Part shown: one piece after another, positions 1 through 8,837 of the stretch | How positions within the stretch are numbered: position 1 is the stretch's first letter | How the letters are laid out: the number at the start of each line of letters is the position of its first letter | Assembly: GCA_020072585.1 (NCBI GenBank) | Contig: JAIQGL010000003.1 | Span: forward strand, 225,321 to 289,320 | Length of the DNA: 64,000 nt | DNA from: Terriglobia bacterium | GTDB lineage: Bacteria; Acidobacteriota; Terriglobia; Terriglobales; Acidobacteriaceae | Direction of reading: 5' to 3' | Notes under the pieces: model-generated | The model's database searches: none | What the model was told of the DNA's origin: nothing | What the model saw: the letters and a program-made list of their open reading frames with translations, nothing else | Made by a program: the position numbers and the translations under genes

Positions 1-162
1 GAGCTGCCGCAGCAGCTCCTGGTCTTCAAGTGGCGATTCTGCCATGGATCTGCCCGGTCTTGCTTTCTCAGCTCCTGTTATCCATTGCTCGAATTGGGCG
101 GATCGTTCCATTATTTTTTGGGCCCAGGGCGCAACACTGGGCAAACCCTGCCTCCAGAACAT
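1..162 (-). CDS. Unrecognised ORF, cut by the window edge
   Basis: An open frame runs leftward off the window from possible ATG starts at 162, 111 or 45. The readable peptide is hydrophilic, rich in E, Q and A, and includes QFEQWITGAEKARPG and then MAESPLEDQELLRQL. It has no membrane segment or signal peptide. The frame stays open upstream of 162, and no start has a convincing Shine-Dalgarno site, so the true N-terminus is unclear. I do not recognise the family. It lies head-to-tail with the S9 peptidase on the same strand, 230 bases downstream of that gene's stop. Too little is visible to assign a role. Confidence 0.35.
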   Translation of the reverse strand, partial: MFWRQGLPSVAPWAQKIMERSAQFEQWITGAEKARPGRSMAESPLEDQELLRQL

Positions 163-393
163 GAGACGCGTGGCCCTGTTTTCGGTTATCTGGAGGCTTA
201 AAGGAGTTGCAGCGCATCGGCGAGGGAAACCCTAAGTTGCGATGCGGACGCCTGGATAGTAAGTGGAAGATAGCAAGTCTGAAGATAGCAGGAAGGAGAA
301 AGCGCCGCACGGCTACTGTCCCCACTACCCAAGACTTCGTTAGGGGAGCCATGCGACGCGTCCTGAAATCACCACTGCCAAAGGCTTACGGCA

Positions 394-2448
394 TCAAGGC
401 TCTCCCACAGTCGTGCCATCCGCTTTCTTTGCCAAAACCACAGTCTTGGGATCGACTGTGATTTCAGCCAGCCGTGCCGTCACCTCCGGCGTTGCGCCCT
501 CCTGGTAGCGCCCGCCCAAATGCCTGGCCAGAAACTTCTCCGTGGCCATATATAACGCCATATTGTTTACAGGACGGAGAAAGCCGTGCCCCTCATCGGG
601 AGCCAGAATATACTCCACCGGAGATCCGCGATCACGCAAAGCCACGACAATCTGCTCAGGCTCTCTGCGGCTCACACGGGGATCATTGGCGCCCTGGGCC
701 ACCAGCAACGGAGTTTTGATGTGGCTGGCTGAATTCGCAGGTGAACGCTCCATCAGGAATGCCCTGCCTTCCGGTGTGGTGGGATCGCCCATGCGCGCAT
801 AGAGACCTCTGCGCGCGTCTTCCCAGTAAGCCGGAATCGCCTCCAGCAACGAGACCAGATTCGATGGTCCCGCTACATCCACCGCGGCTGCGTAGAGGTC
901 CGGTGTGGAGGCCACTCCGGCCAGTGTGGAAAAGCCGCCGTATGAGACACCCCTGATTCCCACGCGCTTGGGATCGGCAATTCCCTGTGCGATCAGATAT
1001 TTCACGCCCCAGGTCACATCGTCCTGCATCTTGCGTCCCCACTGATGATTGCCGGCATCGACGAACTTCTTGCCGAATCCCACTGAAGCGCGGAAATTCG
1101 GCAGCAGAACGGCATAACCGCGGTTGGCGAAGAATTGCGCTTGTGGGTTGTAGCCCCAGTAGTAGCGGTCCCAGGGGCCGCCGTGGGGGATGATCAACGT
1201 GGGCAAGTTCTTCGCTGGAACTCCCTTGGGCAGAGCCAGATATGCCGGGATTTCCAGACCGTCAGACGATTTGTAGCGGACCGGCTTCATCTCTACCAGA
1301 GACTCACGGGGAAGATTCTCACGGACCTTGTATTGAAGAGTGAGCTTGCCGCTCTTGCGGTCAAACAGGTAAATCTCGCCAGGTTCGCGGTCACTGTAAG
1401 CATTCACCAGCCAAAGGCGCTCATCGCTGGTGCGTGACATGAACTCTATATCCATGCCGTGGATCTGGCGCTGCAGTGTCTTGAAGTCGGCGGCAAAACC
1501 TTTGTCCTTGAAGTAATAGCGGCGGTGGTCGTCCTCAAATGCGGTCCCGGCCAGATCGTCGGTCACTTCGGAAAAGATGGACTGAGACAGGTCCACTTTC
1601 TTAAGAGGATCAGATTCCACCAGGCTGGTCCTGCCGCTGTCCGGGTCAAGGAGTACCAGTTCCAATAGATCCACGGCGGCGCCGTGATTGGTCTTCAGAT
1701 ACACCCGCTTCCCGTCCTTTTGAAAGCGGTCCGGCTCGCAACTTTCAAACACGCCACAGGAGTACACCCTGGTGAACTTATCGGCATCAACGCGAAGAAT
1801 CTCCTTGTCGCCGTTCGCCGAGCGCACGGCCAGGCGCAGCTTGCCTTGCTGGTCAAATGTCCATCTGCTGATACGCTCGGTGTTCTTGCGCAGAAGCGTT
1901 TTCTCGCCGGTTGAAATCTTCAGGCTGTACAAGTCAAACCATGCCTTGTCGCGATTATTCAGGCCAATGTAGATAACATCCGGATCAGACTTGGGAAGCG
2001 CGACGATTTGCACACGCAGTCCCGTCAGGCCTGTCAGGTCGCGCGATGATGGAGCGTCCGCTCCGGCTTCTGGTTTACCTGCGGGATCAACAGCAAAAAC
2101 ATTGTAGTTTTCATCGCCATTGTTGTCCCGGGTGTAAAGGATGTATTTGCTGTCATGGCTCCAGAAGTAATCCAGAATCGGCCGCTGCGTCTCCGTGGTC
2201 AACAGACGGGCCGCACTGAAGGGTTCATTCACGCCTTTTACATAAATGTTGCGCGTGTCCTTCCACGGTTTGAGAAAAGCCAGATACTGGCCATTGGGAG
2301 AAATCTGTGAAAAAGCTATTTCAGGATTGCCGAAAACCATTTCACGGTCTATGAGTGGCGGAAGCCCGGTAAGAGCACTCTTCTGCTGCGCAGCCGCGCA
2401 TGAGATCAATAGCGCCAGGCAGGCGAGCCCGGGAATGAGTCTTTTCAT
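394..2448 (-). CDS. S9 family prolyl oligopeptidase-type serine peptidase, exported
   Basis: A 684-residue protein with the two-part architecture of S9 peptidases (prolyl oligopeptidase / acylaminoacyl peptidase group). An N-terminal region of about 400 residues has beta-propeller character, followed by an alpha/beta-hydrolase domain from about residue 400. The catalytic triad reads clearly: Ser502 in GVSYGGF, Asp589 in GANDPRV and His621 in DEGHGF. The family hydrolyses short peptides. Met at 2448 is chosen because it begins a classic signal peptide (MKRLIPGLACLALLISCAAA); the 48 residues available upstream do not look like coding N-terminus. The AxC-A-A region could also be read as a lipobox variant. 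Expected location is periplasm or envelope. It is transcribed alone, divergent from the methyltransferase. Confidence 0.9.
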   Translation of the reverse strand: MKRLIPGLACLALLISCAAAQQKSALTGLPPLIDREMVFGNPEIAFSQISPNGQYLAFLKPWKDTRNIYVKGVNEPFSAARLLTTETQRPILDYFWSHDSKYILYTRDNNGDENYNVFAVDPAGKPEAGADAPSSRDLTGLTGLRVQIVALPKSDPDVIYIGLNNRDKAWFDLYSLKISTGEKTLLRKNTERISRWTFDQQGKLRLAVRSANGDKEILRVDADKFTRVYSCGVFESCEPDRFQKDGKRVYLKTNHGAAVDLLELVLLDPDSGRTSLVESDPLKKVDLSQSIFSEVTDDLAGTAFEDDHRRYYFKDKGFAADFKTLQRQIHGMDIEFMSRTSDERLWLVNAYSDREPGEIYLFDRKSGKLTLQYKVRENLPRESLVEMKPVRYKSSDGLEIPAYLALPKGVPAKNLPTLIIPHGGPWDRYYWGYNPQAQFFANRGYAVLLPNFRASVGFGKKFVDAGNHQWGRKMQDDVTWGVKYLIAQGIADPKRVGIRGVSYGGFSTLAGVASTPDLYAAAVDVAGPSNLVSLLEAIPAYWEDARRGLYARMGDPTTPEGRAFLMERSPANSASHIKTPLLVAQGANDPRVSRREPEQIVVALRDRGSPVEYILAPDEGHGFLRPVNNMALYMATEKFLARHLGGRYQEGATPEVTARLAEITVDPKTVVLAKKADGTTVGEP

Positions 2449-2680
2449 GAAGGAGAAGTCCTTTCTTTCTAGAAATTTTTTGATAAATACAAAGAGATTC
2501 GTAACATTGAAGATACGGCTCAAATATTTGAAGGTAGATTCCGCTGCCATCCAACCTGCAAGCACCCTTTCGTCCCATGTGGTTGCCTCCAAGGCTGGCT
2601 TTTGGGGACCAGATGGGGCGACTCGACATTAGACGCATGATTCTTATTTCAGTTATCTGGAGTTAAACTTTGTTCCTATT

Positions 2681-3426
2681 ATGGAATGGTTTGAAAACGA
2701 AGACTTTTGGCGTGATTTCTATCCCTATATGTTTTCTGCGGAGCGGTTTTCCGCCGCCGGGGAAGAGGTCAACCGGATCATGGCCTTGACACAGATCAAT
2801 GGTGGCTCGCTGCTCGATCTTTGCTGTGGGCCCGGCCGGCATTCTGTGGAGTTCGCGCAGCGCGGTTTTCGCGTGACAGGGGTTGACCGTTCTCCATTTC
2901 TGCTGGATCGGGCACGGAAACACGCCACCGAATCCAGCGCTGCCGTTGAGTGGGTACAAGAAGATATGCGGAATTTTGTGCGGCCGGCGAGCTTTGATCT
3001 GGCTTGCAGCCTGTTCACGTCATTCGGCTTTTCAAGGATGAGCAGGATGACCTTCGGGTGCTGCGGAATATCCATCACAGCCTCAAAGCGAACGGCGCGC
3101 TGGTGATTGAAACCCTGGGCAAGGAGCGGCTGGCGCGAGTCTGGCAAAACACCATATGTACCGATCTGGCGGACGGCTCATCGATGTTCCAGCGTCATCA
3201 AATCCGCGATGATTGGACGCGCGTTCACTCGGAATGGATCCTGGTGAAAGACGGACGCTCTCGGAATTTCTGCTTTGAACACACCGTCTATTCCGGACGC
3301 GAACTCAAGGATCGTCTGTTGACCTGCGGTTTTGAGCATGTGCAGTTGTTCGGAGATCTGCAAGGATCATCCTATGGCCTTGAGCCCTTACGACTGATTG
3401 CGGTTGCCCGCAAATCGGCCCAATGA
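2681..3426 (+). pseudogene. SAM-dependent methyltransferase interrupted by a one-base frameshift
   Basis: Two overlapping frames make one class I methyltransferase. The first (2681-3106) holds motif I as LLDLCCGPGRHS and the motif II acidic loop VTGVDRS. It loses homology after FTSFGF. The second frame then continues with KDEQDDLRVLRNIHHSLKANG and runs to 3426. Adding one T to the four-T run at 3029-3032 would join them as SFGFFKDEQDD, which is the usual sequence of these enzymes. The gene is therefore a 1-nt deletion mutant or a sequencing error. The intact product would be about 248 residues, cytoplasmic, of unknown substrate. It heads a + strand group with the OsmC, glutaredoxin and EamA genes. 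Confidence 0.8.
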
Positions 3427-3494
3427 TTGCAGGTCGCGCAATGGGGCGCCTGCCGTATGATAGAGTTTTTCCGCGGCAAGCAGGGAGGCGGGCC

Positions 3495-3899
3495 ATGAAC
3501 GTTGAAGCGCAGGTAACCTGGACGGATGGTGAACGCTTTGTTGCTAATGCCAGTAGCGGTCATGCTATGGTCATTGACTCTGACCGGCAGCGTAACACTG
3601 CCGCAGGGCCTATGGAACTGGTGCTGATCGGCTTGTGCGCCTGCACAGCCACGGACGTTGTCAGCATCCTGCGCAAGAAGCGCGAACCTTTTTCCGGCGT
3701 TCATGTCCGCGCGGAAGCGGAGCGGGCCACGGAAGCGCCCACGGTTTATACGTCAATCAAGCTGATCTATACCATCTCCGGCCAGGTTTCGCGCAAAGCC
3801 GCGGAGGACGCAGTCCATCTTTCGGAAGAGAAGTATTGCGGCGTGTCCGCAATGCTCAAGTGCACGGCGCGGATTACAACAGAGATACACTTGTCCTGA
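3495..3899 (+). CDS. OsmC/Ohr family protein
   Basis: A 134-residue OsmC-fold protein. Members of this family reduce organic or other hydroperoxides through a pair of cysteines, or are uncharacterised YhfA-type proteins. Visible landmarks are GPMELVLIGLCACTATDVV, with Cys48 and Cys50 on the central helix, and EKYCGVSAMLKC, with Cys115 and Cys123. The spacing is closer to the YhfA-like subgroup than to Ohr. The ATG at 3495 is preferred over the 24-residue longer frame because AGGGAGG sits just upstream (3482-3488). It directly precedes a glutaredoxin-like gene (84 bases), so the pair may be a thiol-redox module. The protein is cytoplasmic, with no signal peptide. Confidence 0.85.
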   Translation: MNVEAQVTWTDGERFVANASSGHAMVIDSDRQRNTAAGPMELVLIGLCACTATDVVSILRKKREPFSGVHVRAEAERATEAPTVYTSIKLIYTISGQVSRKAAEDAVHLSEEKYCGVSAMLKCTARITTEIHLS

Positions 3900-3982
3900 G
3901 CCGCATAAATCAAGGGTTCGACATGCAAAAAGTGAAGCATTTTGATGTGCAAAGAATCTAATGGAAACGGGGGAGTTCTTTC

Positions 3983-4222
3983 ATGTCGCAAAAAAAAGTT
4001 GTGGTTTACAGCCAGCCTGGTTGACCGCCATGCACATGGGCTGAGGCCTACCTTTCGGAGAAAGGTATCCAGTTTGAAGTCAAAGACGTGAGTTCTGACC
4101 AGCAGGCGGTTTTTGAGCTGGTGCGCACTTACAAAAGCCGTTCAACTCCAACCATTATCGTCGGCGAACAAGTCATGATCGGTTTTGACCCGGATCGACT
4201 GGACCAGATGCTTGCAGAGTAA
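3983..4222 (+). CDS. Glutaredoxin-like protein with probable selenocysteine (in-frame TGA)
   Basis: The frame from ATG 3983 reads MSQKKVVVYSQPG, TGA, PPCTWAEAYLSEKG and continues uninterrupted to TAA at 4220-4222: 79 residues if TGA is read through. The TGA (4022-4024, residue 14) falls exactly where glutaredoxins have the first Cys of C-P-P-C, giving U-P-P-C. The cis-Pro region (RSTPTIIVG) and the C-terminal DRLDQML helix are intact. GGGGGAG lies 8 bases before the start. A hairpin fitting a bacterial SECIS follows the TGA. The 66 sense codons after TGA have no in-frame start that would explain their conservation otherwise. Sec-containing thiol oxidoreductases of this fold are known in bacteria. 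The alternative is a nonsense-mutated pseudogene. Gene callers would miss this gene. Confidence 0.8.
4045..4070 (+). promoter_or_regulatory. Candidate bacterial SECIS hairpin
   Basis: TACCTTT (4049-4055) pairs perfectly with AAAGGTA (4061-4067) around the loop CGGAG. A closing C-G pair reduces the loop to GGA. Two further G-C pairs (4045-4046 with 4069-4070) extend the stem across a small internal loop. The apical loop starts about 31-32 bases after the TGA and opens with G. Both features match the known rules for bacterial SECIS elements, which lie within the coding region directly after the UGA and bind SelB. Confidence 0.7.
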
Positions 4223-5186
4223 CAGTCCCGCTGTTGAACAATCATTCAGCCCCGAGCCGGACCTGAAACATCCATGGCGGGGCTATTTCTTTATCGCCAC
4301 AGCAACTTTTTTCTGGGGAGCTGCGGCTACCTTCGGTAAAGCCGTTTTTAACGGCAGTCTCTTTGCCGGCGACTCCCTGATCTCTCCCCTGGTGCTTACA
4401 CAGGCCAGGGCTACCATCACTGTTCTTGCGCTGGGCCCGCTTCTTCTGCTGCGATTTGGCCGCCACCTCTTCTCCATCAGCCGGCGAGATCTAACGCTGT
4501 GTGCGCTTGTGGGGACCCTGGGCGTGGCTTGCTCGAACTATTTCTATTATCTCGCTGTGCAGAAGGCGACTGTTTCCCTGGCGATCACTGTGCAATATAC
4601 CGCGCCTGTGTGGGTGTTGTTCTACATGGTTGGACGCGGCAGGGAACGGGCCACGTTCCAGAAAAGTGCGGCGGCCGTGATTGCCATGATTGGAACGGCA
4701 TTCGCTATTGGGGTATTTCATTCCGATGTTCCGGTCAGTCTGGTCGGCATAGGCTCAGCTCTCCTGGCCTCTTTTTCATACGCCTTCTATAACATTGCCG
4801 GCCAGGGTCTGGTAAAGCGAAATCACCCGTTCACGGTCATGTTTTATGTTTTGTCGAGCTCGGCGGTCCTGTGGCTTGTGGTGAATCCGCCCTGGCGGCT
4901 CGTAGAGCAGCACTACAGCCCGCAGCAATGGGGATTCCTGTTTGTCTTTGCCTGCGTCTCCATGCTTCTGCCTTACATGTTTTATATGAGCGGATTGAAA
5001 TACCTTGATCCCACGCGTGCTGTGATTACCAGTTGCCTGGAGCCCGTCTTTGCCATTCTGTTCGCGGTCTTTTTCATCCATGAAACCCTGCGTGCCTTGC
5101 AGGCGTTTGGGATTGTGGCTGTGCTGGCGGCAACGGTGATGGTCCAGATCAAGCAGAAGGGAACGCCCCTTTCTGAGGCGCTTTAA
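4185..5186 (+). CDS. EamA/DMT family transporter
   Basis: A 333-residue inner-membrane protein with about ten hydrophobic helices and the two tandem EamA repeats typical of drug/metabolite transporters (RhaT/YdcZ-like). The first repeat starts at YFFIATATFFWGAAATFGKA and the second near SLVGIGSALLASFSYAFYN. A late conserved segment, YLDPTRAVITSCLEPVFA, is characteristic of the family. The substrate cannot be told from sequence. Possible starts are TTG at 4185 or TTG at 4212. Both overlap the end of the glutaredoxin gene, so translation is probably coupled to it. A strong bidirectional terminator follows the stop. Confidence 0.88.
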   Translation: MTRIDWTRCLQSNSPAVEQSFSPEPDLKHPWRGYFFIATATFFWGAAATFGKAVFNGSLFAGDSLISPLVLTQARATITVLALGPLLLLRFGRHLFSISRRDLTLCALVGTLGVACSNYFYYLAVQKATVSLAITVQYTAPVWVLFYMVGRGRERATFQKSAAAVIAMIGTAFAIGVFHSDVPVSLVGIGSALLASFSYAFYNIAGQGLVKRNHPFTVMFYVLSSSAVLWLVVNPPWRLVEQHYSPQQWGFLFVFACVSMLLPYMFYMSGLKYLDPTRAVITSCLEPVFAILFAVFFIHETLRALQAFGIVAVLAATVMVQIKQKGTPLSEAL

Positions 5187-5207
5187 ATGCCCAAGGTGTC
5201 GAAATGC

Positions 5208-5241
5208 AAAAGAGGCGGCCTTTGGCTGGCCGCCTCTTTTT
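5208..5241. terminator. Bidirectional Rho-independent terminator
   Basis: AAAAGAGGCGGCC (5208-5220) pairs perfectly with GGCCGCCTCTTTT (5228-5240) around a 7-base loop. The A run before and T run after make it usable from both sides. It separates the + strand EamA gene from the minus-strand pilus gene. Confidence 0.92.
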
Positions 5242-5257
5242 GGTTTACAAGGCTATC

Positions 5258-7189
5258 TCAGTAGTACGGTGTCTGGTTCTGCCATGAGAGCCGCTGGATC
5301 TTAGGCGGGTCAAAATTAGCTGACTTCAGTCCGCCCAGAGCCACGCTGGTGGCAGGGAACCAGGGCGGTGAGAAGCTGCCGTTGGCATACCGGACGTCAA
5401 ACAGCACATTCCGGGTGACGGTATTAATGTTTTTGATGTTGTTCTGGATGCGCCCACCAACAATCGTGAGCTGCTGGAGCTGGGCATTAGGGTTGGTCAG
5501 ACCGCCAGTTCCGCCCGCCGAAATCGTCGCCAGCGAAGCATCAACTTCCATGATGCCGTCAAATTTGCCGGTTTTGGGGTTGATTTGCGTATCATTCAAA
5601 ATGATATCGCCTGAGGCGGTAAAGACTCCCAGTGCCTGGCCGTGATCGTTTGCGGGAATCAGCGTATCCGCTGGTGTGGTGCCATTGGCTGTGAGTGTAA
5701 CTGGCGGTGATTTATAGAGCAGATCGCCCGTCAGCGTTACATTTTTGGCTGCGGTAATGGTGAGCGCGGTGCCGTCATTGATCGCCGCAGAGCCCTGTCC
5801 CGGGCCGGAAAGCCCAGTGATGTTTCCGTCCACGTAGAGCATTGTGTCATAGCCCAATTTAGAGCCGGTGGCCGGATCAAACTGTGAGGGGACACCGGAA
5901 ATCGTGGTTGGACTTTTTCCGTTCACTGAAACCAGAGTGGTGCCATTCGGGAACCCGGATTTCGGAGTGGGATCGATGGTTATAGTCGTCGTGGTGCTTC
6001 CCTGCGTAATCGAGTAAACCTGTCCAGCAGCGCCGGATGGTGTGAGCACTACGGTCGCGTCACCCTCCACCATGATGCCGCCGCCATTGAAGGTCGGATT
6101 ATTCCCGCTGCCATCTGTCGAGTAAGGCAGGAAGACTCCGCTGCTTGGTTTGCCGGAGCTTGGATACTGATTTCCTTTTGCATCGATCAGAGAGTTGTGC
6201 AGATCACTTTGTGTAGGCTGCCCGCCGGTTCCTTTGCCATCGAGCACGGCGCGCTGCTGGTTAAAATCGTTTGTCGGCAAGGGGACGGCTGGCTGTCCCA
6301 GGCTAAGGCCTTTCTGGAACGTTGGCGAGATTCCGTTACCGGATGGACCTGCCACCTGCTGGCAGCTACCGTTCTGATATCCCTCTTTTGCGCCAGCGCT
6401 GCCAACTTTGTCAGTAAACGTGTACTTGCCGGTTCCAAAGTTCCATGAGCCGTTGGTGAACACGGGACCTGAGATCGTGCCGGGAACAAGCGTTGAGCCA
6501 TCGCAAATCGTGGACGAGTCAATGAACATACCCCACGCAGCAAAGCTGGTGGTGGAACTGGCATTCACCACGTTGGCCACAAGCGTAATCTGGCCGCGAT
6601 CAAACAACGTGGCGTTCTCGCCTCCGTGTGACTGCCCCTGCACCGTAATCGCGTAGTTATATATGTAGGTGAACTGGGTCGTGTTGGGAGGCAGATTGGT
6701 GCATGACCAAGCCGGTTGTCCGACTGCCGGCGGCGGTGTGCCTATGACCGTACAGCTGGCCTGGGTCAGCTGAAATGAGGTATTGGAGGGAAGCTTAAAC
6801 TGCCCTGGCCATGAATTCGCGGCCTGCCCCTTTCCGGAGCCGGTAAGCGCTGTAAAGCCGGCGTAGTTTGCGTTGATCGTGTTTGCGATGGTGGCTTCCG
6901 TGCCTGCGGGAATCGGCGCGGTGCCGGCAGCGAAGGTGGCGGGAAGGCCTACGCCGGGGTTAAATTGATTAATGGCTGCCTGACGGACCACGTTCAATCC
7001 TGAATCGGCGGCGTAAAAAGCACCGCGGAAGTTCCGGTAGTAGCCATTAATGAGCATGTCTGAACGGGCGGACCACGCCATGGTCAGAGTCAACCCGGTA
7101 AGCAACATTAGAAGCAGCAGCGTGGTGATAAGGGCAACGCCGCGCTCATCTTTCTTCGCGCGCCGCTTAGACCTCAAAGCATGTTGCAT
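5258..7189 (-). CDS. PilX-like minor pilin / pilus assembly protein
   Basis: A 643-residue protein that starts with a short basic leader, then the hydrophobic segment GVALITTLLLLMLLTGLTLT and FYAADSGLNVVR, the signature of PilX N-terminal domains. The rest is a long, low-complexity, Thr/Gly/Asn-rich region of beta-helical appearance (for example NPTFNGGGIMVEGDATVV), far longer than classical PilX (about 200 residues). It may be a tip or surface-exposed adhesin component of a type IV pilus. The start at 7189 is supported by GAGGAGAG just upstream (7195-7202), rather than the longer frame to 7213. It is last in the FimT-PilV-PilW-PilX operon, with its start close to the PilW stop. Confidence 0.82.
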   Translation of the reverse strand: MQHALRSKRRAKKDERGVALITTLLLLMLLTGLTLTMAWSARSDMLINGYYRNFRGAFYAADSGLNVVRQAAINQFNPGVGLPATFAAGTAPIPAGTEATIANTINANYAGFTALTGSGKGQAANSWPGQFKLPSNTSFQLTQASCTVIGTPPPAVGQPAWSCTNLPPNTTQFTYIYNYAITVQGQSHGGENATLFDRGQITLVANVVNASSTTSFAAWGMFIDSSTICDGSTLVPGTISGPVFTNGSWNFGTGKYTFTDKVGSAGAKEGYQNGSCQQVAGPSGNGISPTFQKGLSLGQPAVPLPTNDFNQQRAVLDGKGTGGQPTQSDLHNSLIDAKGNQYPSSGKPSSGVFLPYSTDGSGNNPTFNGGGIMVEGDATVVLTPSGAAGQVYSITQGSTTTTITIDPTPKSGFPNGTTLVSVNGKSPTTISGVPSQFDPATGSKLGYDTMLYVDGNITGLSGPGQGSAAINDGTALTITAAKNVTLTGDLLYKSPPVTLTANGTTPADTLIPANDHGQALGVFTASGDIILNDTQINPKTGKFDGIMEVDASLATISAGGTGGLTNPNAQLQQLTIVGGRIQNNIKNINTVTRNVLFDVRYANGSFSPPWFPATSVALGGLKSANFDPPKIQRLSWQNQTPYY

Positions 7190-7209
7190 TTTCGCTCTCC
7201 TCAAAAAAA

Positions 7210-8346
7210 TCACATACTGAGATTGCGGGGATTAATCACGACGGAAATTTTCTGCACCTGATAAGGGCCTCCGTCGAGTTTGTTTCTAAAATTGTTCGAT
7301 GGATCGCTGTTCACGGGAGTACGCGCTGTCAGGTCAATCCGTACTGCCTTGATGGAAGTCCAGTCGCCGCCGTACCCGGTGGCGCCTTTGGGCAGCGTTG
7401 AATCATAAACGTAGCTGTTGGTGAAGGTGTTCCATGCGCCAACCTTGAACCCTATGATCTGTTCAGCGATCACATTCTGCGCACCGGACAATGCGCTGCC
7501 AAAACCAACTCGGACAAGCTTGGGGTTGGAAGGAGTGGAGGCATCCACTCCATAACTTACGCCGGACAGGCTTATGGCATAGTCCTGTGCTGGATCAAAG
7601 CTGTTCGTCAGCTGGTCTGTGTCTCCGCTGGTGATAATTCCCATGGGATCAGGCAAAGTCGCTGGAACGCCGCCAGCCAGCGTCGGCGTGTGGGTCACTC
7701 TGATTGCGTTTCCCACCACCGTGCCCACGGCGGAGGTCAGCTGCAGCGTGGTCATGCGCGGGTTGCTATTGCTGAAATCGGTGCCGCCCTGAATGAGTAG
7801 AAGCTCAGTGCCGGCCACAAATTTTGTGGTCGCCCATGTGGTCAGGTTTGCCGCCGTAGGAGCAGGCGTTACTCCGGGAAACGTCAGGTATAGGTCTGTG
7901 CCGGTTGTGTCCACGGCGATTTTTCCGGCAGAGTCAGAGCTTGGGTGCGCCGGTGGAATTGTGTCGTCGGCGGTAATGACGTTGAGACGGTCGAAACAGG
8001 TTGTGTAATTGAACGCCGCATCAGAACAACCGGTGGTCCCGGAATTAGCAATGGTTATGCCGACGGGAAAGAAAGGCATATTAGCGCCGGGATAAAACCC
8101 GCTGCCTGCGTTGACCACGTCCATCTGCATCTGGGCCACGGCATTGCGTACGCCCACATTGAGCGAAGCCTGGTTTTGCTCGGTGGCGTAGAGCGGCACG
8201 TGCTTCTTGATCAGATTGACGGCCGCGGCTCCAATGACCAGGAAAATCAGCATGGCCATCATGAGTTCGACCAGCGTGAACCCCGACCATTCTTTGCGAT
8301 GGAATGTCTTCGACGCTTTGACCAATCCCCGGTGTCTGTTCGTCAT
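7210..8346 (-). CDS. PilW-like minor pilin
   Basis: A 378-residue type IV prepilin-like protein. The class III leader ends at the prepilin peptidase site in KEWSGFTLVELMMAMLIF, with the +5 Glu in place. The long C-terminal domain (VAQMQMDVVNAGSGFYPG and following) matches PilW in layout and size. The start ATG overlaps the PilV stop by four bases (ATGA), showing translational coupling. The role is inferred to be a minor pilin that primes or caps the pilus in the inner membrane. Confidence 0.85.
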   Translation of the reverse strand: MTNRHRGLVKASKTFHRKEWSGFTLVELMMAMLIFLVIGAAAVNLIKKHVPLYATEQNQASLNVGVRNAVAQMQMDVVNAGSGFYPGANMPFFPVGITIANSGTTGCSDAAFNYTTCFDRLNVITADDTIPPAHPSSDSAGKIAVDTTGTDLYLTFPGVTPAPTAANLTTWATTKFVAGTELLLIQGGTDFSNSNPRMTTLQLTSAVGTVVGNAIRVTHTPTLAGGVPATLPDPMGIITSGDTDQLTNSFDPAQDYAISLSGVSYGVDASTPSNPKLVRVGFGSALSGAQNVIAEQIIGFKVGAWNTFTNSYVYDSTLPKGATGYGGDWTSIKAVRIDLTARTPVNSDPSNNFRNKLDGGPYQVQKISVVINPRNLSM

Positions 8347-8837
8347 TGTCTCACCATGCTTGTCTGGAAGGTGTTGGCCCGCGATACCGCATTGCCATCG
8401 AGCAGGCCAACAAACACGGTTATCCGGATCACTCCCGCGGGCAATCCGGCAGGGTTCTGCTCAATGACCCAGCGCCGCCGGAATTGCAGCATGTCAGAGC
8501 TGGCCGCTGCTGTACCGGCTGCTACGGTGCTTGTGGTCCCGTTGTCAGAAGAAACCTGAATCTGATCACTGTAGTTGGCCGCATCGGCCGCCAGGTTTCC
8601 ACCTGCTGCCAGCGCTGGATCGCCAGGCTGGAGCCGGTTAAGGTCTTCCAGCTTTTCTGATGCCAGCATGACCTCGGTACCCATATAGCGCGAATTGCCG
8701 GTGGTTCCGGACAACTGTGCCATCAGAGCCGCCAGGCCCAGTAATCCGACCGCAAGGATCACGATCGCGATCATGACTTCAATCAGAGCGAAGCCTTCTT
8801 TGCGGCTTGCTTTACGGCGTGACTTTGATATTTCCAT
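8343..8837 (-). CDS. PilV-like minor pilin
   Basis: A 164-residue prepilin-like protein. The leader MEISKSRRKASRKEG is followed by FALIEVMIAIVILAVGLLGLAAL, the PilV hallmark with +5 Glu and the VGLLGLA segment. ATG 8837 gives a leader of normal length. A start 12 codons upstream (8873) is also open, and either lies inside the end of the FimT gene. The overlap with PilW indicates a tight operon. Like other PilV proteins it should be processed by PilD and act with FimT, PilW and PilX. Confidence 0.84.
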   Translation of the reverse strand: MEISKSRRKASRKEGFALIEVMIAIVILAVGLLGLAALMAQLSGTTGNSRYMGTEVMLASEKLEDLNRLQPGDPALAAGGNLAADAANYSDQIQVSSDNGTTSTVAAGTAAASSDMLQFRRRWVIEQNPAGLPAGVIRITVFVGLLDGNAVSRANTFQTSMVRQ

